Below, in pieces: positions 61,319 to 64,000 of a stretch of DNA of 64,000 nt; positions within the stretch are counted from its first letter, which is position 1, and each line of letters begins with the position of its first letter. The notes below the pieces were generated by a model. The model saw nothing but the letters and a program-made list of their open reading frames with translations. It was not told the DNA's origin and did no database searches. A program made the position numbers and the translations under genes. Source of the stretch: Alistipes sp. (GTDB lineage Bacteria > Bacteroidota > Bacteroidia > Bacteroidales > Rikenellaceae); the NCBI GenBank assembly GCA_017465575.1, contig JAFTVX010000021.1:167833-231832 (forward strand), in the 5' to 3' direction.

Positions 61319-61349
61319 TTTGCAGAATTAAAAATTATTCGTACCTTTG
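61319..61349 (+). promoter_or_regulatory. Main promoter of the tRNA-Thr/Tyr/Gly-tuf cluster
   Basis: TTTG at 61319-61322 and TACCTTTG at 61342-61349 with 19-nt spacing are ideal -33 and -7 boxes. Start predicted near 61355, just ahead of tRNA-Thr. An A/T-rich stretch (AAAAAGTTGCGAAAAAATT) precedes it. Confidence 0.85.
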
Positions 61350-61367
61350 CAATCCGATACGGTCAAT

Positions 61368-61441
61368 GCCGATGTAGCTCAGTTGGCCAGAGCAGCTGAT
61401 TTGTAATCAGCTGGTCGGGGGTTCGAATCCCTCCATCGGCT
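61368..61441 (+). tRNA. tRNA-Thr (anticodon TGT)
   Basis: A 74-nt cloverleaf. Acceptor GCCGATG pairs with CATCGGC, discriminator T. The anticodon stem GCTGA/TCAGC encloses loop TTTGTAA. T arm is GGGGGTTCGAATCCCTC with a GTTCGAATC loop. CCA not encoded. Confidence 0.96.
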
Positions 61442-61487
61442 CAACCGAGAGGTTCGAATTAAGAGTTCGAAAGGCTTTTGAAATATT

Positions 61488-61570
61488 GGGAAGATACCAG
61501 AGTGGCCAAATGGGGCAGACTGTAAATCTGCTGGTTTTTACCTTCGGTGGTTCGAATCCATCTCTTCCCA
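61488..61570 (+). tRNA. tRNA-Tyr (anticodon GTA)
   Basis: An 83-nt class II tRNA. Acceptor GGGAAGA pairs with TCTTCCC, discriminator A. The anticodon stem GCAGA/TCTGC encloses CTGTAAA. It has the long variable arm typical of bacterial tRNA-Tyr (TGGTTTTTACCTTCG). Confidence 0.95.
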
Positions 61571-61648
61571 CTTAATGACGCCGGTTGGAGTTGCAAAGTG
61601 CTCACTCGAAAGAGTGGGTGAGAGGCAGGCTCTGAACGGTGTATTTTT

Positions 61649-61721
61649 GCGGAAGTAGCTCAGTTGATAGAGCAGTAGCCTTCCAAGCTACGGGTCGCGA
61701 GTTTGAGCCTCGTCTTCCGCT
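61649..61721 (+). tRNA. tRNA-Gly (anticodon TCC)
   Basis: A 73-nt cloverleaf. Acceptor GCGGAAG pairs with CTTCCGC, discriminator T. The anticodon stem GTAGC/GCTAC encloses CTTCCAA. T arm GCGAGTTTGAGCCTCGT has TTTGAGC instead of the usual TTCGA loop start. Confidence 0.94.
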
Positions 61722-61842
61722 CACCTTCAACGACAAGTGCAACACGCCTCAAACTCGAAAGGGTAGAGGGGCAAGTGTTGTGCGCTTGTCTGTTTTTTGA
61801 AAAGAGATTAAGTAACTTTAAAAACTTAAAACTTATATTACT

Positions 61843-63030
61843 ATGGCAAAAGAAAAATTTGATCGTTCGAAACCGCACGTGAACATCGGTACTATCGGTC
61901 ACGTTGACCACGGTAAGACTACTCTTACTGCTGCTATCACTACCGTTCTTGCTAAGGCTGGTTTCTCAGAGGTTCGTTCATTCGACTCTATCGACAACGC
62001 CCCCGAGGAGAAGGAGCGTGGTATCACCATCAACACCTCACATGTTGAGTACCAGACCGCAGGTCGTCACTACGCTCACGTAGACTGCCCCGGTCACGCC
62101 GACTATGTGAAGAACATGGTTACCGGTGCTGCTCAGATGGACGGTGCTATCCTCGTAGTTGCTGCTACTGATGGTCCTATGCCCCAGACTAACGAGCACG
62201 TACTTTTGGCTAAGCAGGTGAATGTTCCCCGTATCGTTGTTTTCTTGAACAAGTGTGATATGGTTGACGATCCCGAGATGCTTGACCTCGTTGAGATGGA
62301 GGTTCGTGACCTTCTTTCTAAGTACGACTTCGACGGTGATAACGCACCCGTTATCCGTGGTTCAGCTCTTGGTGGTTTGAACGGCGAGCCCCAGTGGGAG
62401 CAGAAGGTTCTTGAGCTTATGGAGAATGTAGACAACTACATCCAGATTCCTCCCCGTGAGAACGAGAAGCCTTTCTTGATGCCTGTTGAGGATGTATTCT
62501 CAATCACTGGTCGTGGTACCGTTGTAACTGGTCGTATCGAGACTGGTATCATCCATGTTGGTGATCCCGTTGAGATCGTAGGTTTGGATGAGAAGATCCG
62601 TACTTCTACTTGTACTGGTGTCGAGATGTTCCGCAAGCTCCTCGATGAGGGTGAGGCTGGTGATAACGTAGGTCTCTTGATGCGTGGTATCGACAAGAAG
62701 GAGGTTAAGCGTGGTATGGTTGTTGCTAAGCCCGGTTCAATCACTCCTCACACCAAGTTCACCGCTGAGGTTTATATCCTCAAGAAGGAGGAGGGTGGTC
62801 GTCACACACCTTTCCACAACAAGTACCGTCCCCAGTTCTACCTCCGTACTATGGATGTAACTGGTGAGGTTTCACTCCCCGAGGGTGTAGATATGGTTAT
62901 GCCTGGTGACCACGTTACTATCACCGTTACCTTGATCTACCCCGTAGCATTGAACGAGGGTCTCCGTTTCGCAATCCGCGAGGGTGGCCGTACAGTAGGT
63001 GCAGGTCAGGTATTGAAGGTTCTTGAGTAA
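61843..63030 (+). CDS. tuf: Elongation factor Tu
   Basis: A 395-aa GTPase that delivers aminoacyl-tRNA to the ribosome. GTP motifs: [10 protein letters not shown] (about 19-28), the switch segment [13 protein letters not shown] (about 55-67), [12 protein letters not shown] (about 81-92) and NKCD (about 136-139). Domains 2 and 3 are complete ([36 protein letters not shown] end). It is encoded 122 nt after tRNA-Gly and 56 nt before tRNA-Trp, in the standard bacterial tRNA-tuf-tRNA arrangement. Confidence 0.98.
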   Translation: MAKEKFDRSKPHVNIGTIGHVDHGKTTLTAAITTVLAKAGFSEVRSFDSIDNAPEEKERGITINTSHVEYQTAGRHYAHVDCPGHADYVKNMVTGAAQMDGAILVVAATDGPMPQTNEHVLLAKQVNVPRIVVFLNKCDMVDDPEMLDLVEMEVRDLLSKYDFDGDNAPVIRGSALGGLNGEPQWEQKVLELMENVDNYIQIPPRENEKPFLMPVEDVFSITGRGTVVTGRIETGIIHVGDPVEIVGLDEKIRTSTCTGVEMFRKLLDEGEAGDNVGLLMRGIDKKEVKRGMVVAKPGSITPHTKFTAEVYILKKEEGGRHTPFHNKYRPQFYLRTMDVTGEVSLPEGVDMVMPGDHVTITVTLIYPVALNEGLRFAIREGGRTVGAGQVLKVLE

Positions 63031-63085
63031 TCACTAACCTAAAATAAATTCAAGAGAGGTAGGGTTCTACCTTACCTCTCGACTT

Positions 63086-63156
63086 AGGAGCATAGTTCAA
63101 GGGTAGAATAGCGGTCTCCAAAACCGTTGATGGGAGTTCGAATCTCTCTGCTCCTG
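63086..63156 (+). tRNA. tRNA-Trp (anticodon CCA)
   Basis: A 71-nt cloverleaf. Acceptor AGGAGCA pairs with TGCTCCT, discriminator G. The anticodon stem GCGGT/ACCGT encloses CTCCAAA (one G-T pair). T arm GGGAGTTCGAATCTCTC. It is processed from the tuf-secE transcript. Confidence 0.96.
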
Positions 63157-63178
63157 CTAAGAGAAAAAATTAGAAATT

Positions 63179-63364
63179 ATGTTTAAGTACTTTAAGGATT
63201 CATACAACGAGTTGGTCAACAAGGTGACTTGGCCTTCGTTCGAGCAGCTTATGGGCTCGACCAAGGTTGTTTTGGTTGCCTCTGTTATCTTCGCTCTGAT
63301 TGTATTGGCCATGGATATCACATTCGAGGGCCTTATGAATGGTATCTACAACTTGTTGGGATAA
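63179..63364 (+). CDS. secE: Preprotein translocase subunit SecE
   Basis: A 61-aa single-span inner-membrane subunit of the SecYEG channel. The amphipathic N-terminal helix with NELVNKVTWPSFEQL (about 10-24) is the conserved SecE signature. The membrane segment is VVLVASVIFALIVLAMDITF (about 30-49). Position directly before nusG confirms it. Confidence 0.95.
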   Translation: MFKYFKDSYNELVNKVTWPSFEQLMGSTKVVLVASVIFALIVLAMDITFEGLMNGIYNLLG

Positions 63365-63386
63365 TAAGTTGAAATAATCTGTAGTC

Positions 63387-63947
63387 ATGGGAGAGATAAC
63401 TAAGCAGTGGTATGTAGTCCGCGCTATCGGCGGCAAGGAGAAGAAGGTCAAGGAGTATATCGAGGCCGAGATTCGCCACAGCCACTTGGAGGATTACATC
63501 TCGCAAGTACTTATTCCGACCGAGAAGGTCTATACAATTCGTAACGGAAAGAAAGTATCTAAGGAGAAGGTTTCGTATCCGGGCTATGTCCTGATTGAGG
63601 CCGCCTTCGTAGGTCAAATACCAATCATCATTCGCAACATACCAAATGTGCTCGGCTTCTTGGGTGATACCAAGGAGGACAGCCGCAAGATGAACGCTAC
63701 GCCTCTTCGTCCACAAGAGGTAGCACGCATTTTGGGCCGTGTAGATGAGCTGAGCCAGGCGGACGAGGAGAACGAGGTTCCGTACTTCGTCGGCGAGACT
63801 GTCAAGGTTACAGACGGTCCATTCTCAAGCTTCCAGGGTACCATTGAGAGTGTCGACAACGAACATCGTAAGCTCACCGTGAGTGTGAAGATTTTTGGCC
63901 GCAAGACTCCTATGGAGTTGAGCTTTACACAAGTTGAAAAAGAATAA
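63387..63947 (+). CDS. nusG: Transcription termination/antitermination factor NusG
   Basis: A 186-aa transcription elongation factor. The NGN domain (about 1-115) starts KQWYVVRAIGGKEKKVKEYI and includes SYPGYVLIEAAF-like residues and GFLGD. The KOW domain follows with GETVKVTDGPFSSFQGTIESV (about 133-153). It couples RNA polymerase to Rho or the ribosome. A divergent NusG can load other partners, but this one is of normal length and neighbourhood. Confidence 0.96.
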   Translation: MGEITKQWYVVRAIGGKEKKVKEYIEAEIRHSHLEDYISQVLIPTEKVYTIRNGKKVSKEKVSYPGYVLIEAAFVGQIPIIIRNIPNVLGFLGDTKEDSRKMNATPLRPQEVARILGRVDELSQADEENEVPYFVGETVKVTDGPFSSFQGTIESVDNEHRKLTVSVKIFGRKTPMELSFTQVEKE

Positions 63948-63963
63948 TTAACCAAGGAAAATT

Positions 63964-64000
63964 ATGGCAAAAGAGGTTGCTGCATTTATTAAATTGCAGA
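63964..64000 (+). CDS. rplK: 50S ribosomal protein L11 (5' end only)
   Basis: The window ends after 12 codons, MAKEVAAFIKLQ, which match the start of L11. The position right after nusG is the conserved place for rplK. The rest of the gene lies outside the window. Confidence 0.85.
   Translation, partial: MAKEVAAFIKLQ

Overview
The window looks like chromosomal DNA of a gut-type Bacteroidales, probably close to Alistipes/Rikenellaceae; the genus is an inference. Supporting signs are Bacteroidetes promoter boxes (TAnnTTTG) ahead of most transcription units, many lipoproteins with a Bacteroidetes-type signal peptide, two BACON-domain surface lipoproteins, a B12-dependent methylmalonyl-CoA mutase pair, tryptophanase, and the order tRNA-Thr/Tyr/Gly, tuf, tRNA-Trp, secE, nusG, rplK.

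Layout. 1-12 kb (minus strand): a large lipoprotein, tryptophanase, and a cell-envelope group running from an outer-membrane metalloprotease-like barrel through PBP1A to aspartate-semialdehyde dehydrogenase. 12.2-15.6 kb: tRNA-Thr(CGT), the peptide transporter CstA with a TPR-like partner, and an AraC regulator. 15.8-20.7 kb (plus): murA, tdk, a Sua5/YrdC protein, a thioesterase and an acyl-CoA ligase in one run. 21-27.8 kb: TetR, TolC, adaptor, RND pump and a small PII-like protein. 28-29.6 kb: an MBL hydrolase and an SDR enzyme, followed by a decayed DUF1016/YhcG nuclease. 30.3-36.4 kb (minus): mqnC, RNase R, an M20 amidohydrolase, a homocysteine methyltransferase-like protein and glutaminyl cyclase. 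36.5-38.1 kb: birA and a flavodoxin-like protein. 38.5-45.5 kb (minus): mqnD, a small membrane protein, mqnB, formate-THF ligase, an Xaa-Pro peptidase, a U32 protein and a polyprenyl synthase. 45.6-51.3 kb (plus): a ROK glucokinase and mutAB. 51.7-61 kb: a small lipoprotein, rpsA, an OmpA-family protein and two divergent BACON lipoproteins. 61.3-64 kb: the tRNA/tuf/secE/nusG/rplK cluster.

The genes are mostly housekeeping: peptidoglycan (asd, murA, PBP1A), menaquinone by the futalosine route (mqnB, C and D plus a prenyl synthase), propionate formation (mutAB), one-carbon metabolism (fhs), efflux and translation.

The unusual layer lies between the genes. Eight transcription units end precisely inside a roughly 125-140 nt nested palindrome whose first bases, TAATTTCTTGTGA, supply the stop codon of the upstream gene. 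The copies keep the same fold and orientation while their inner stems change sequence on both sides. Four of these elements are followed by a second module with tandem 9-nt GGGG units (potential G-quadruplexes) and a C-rich complementary arm. Related intergenic arrays have periods of 10 or 11 nt. I know of no described family with this architecture and treat it as the main discovery candidate. No transposase, prophage or CRISPR array was seen.
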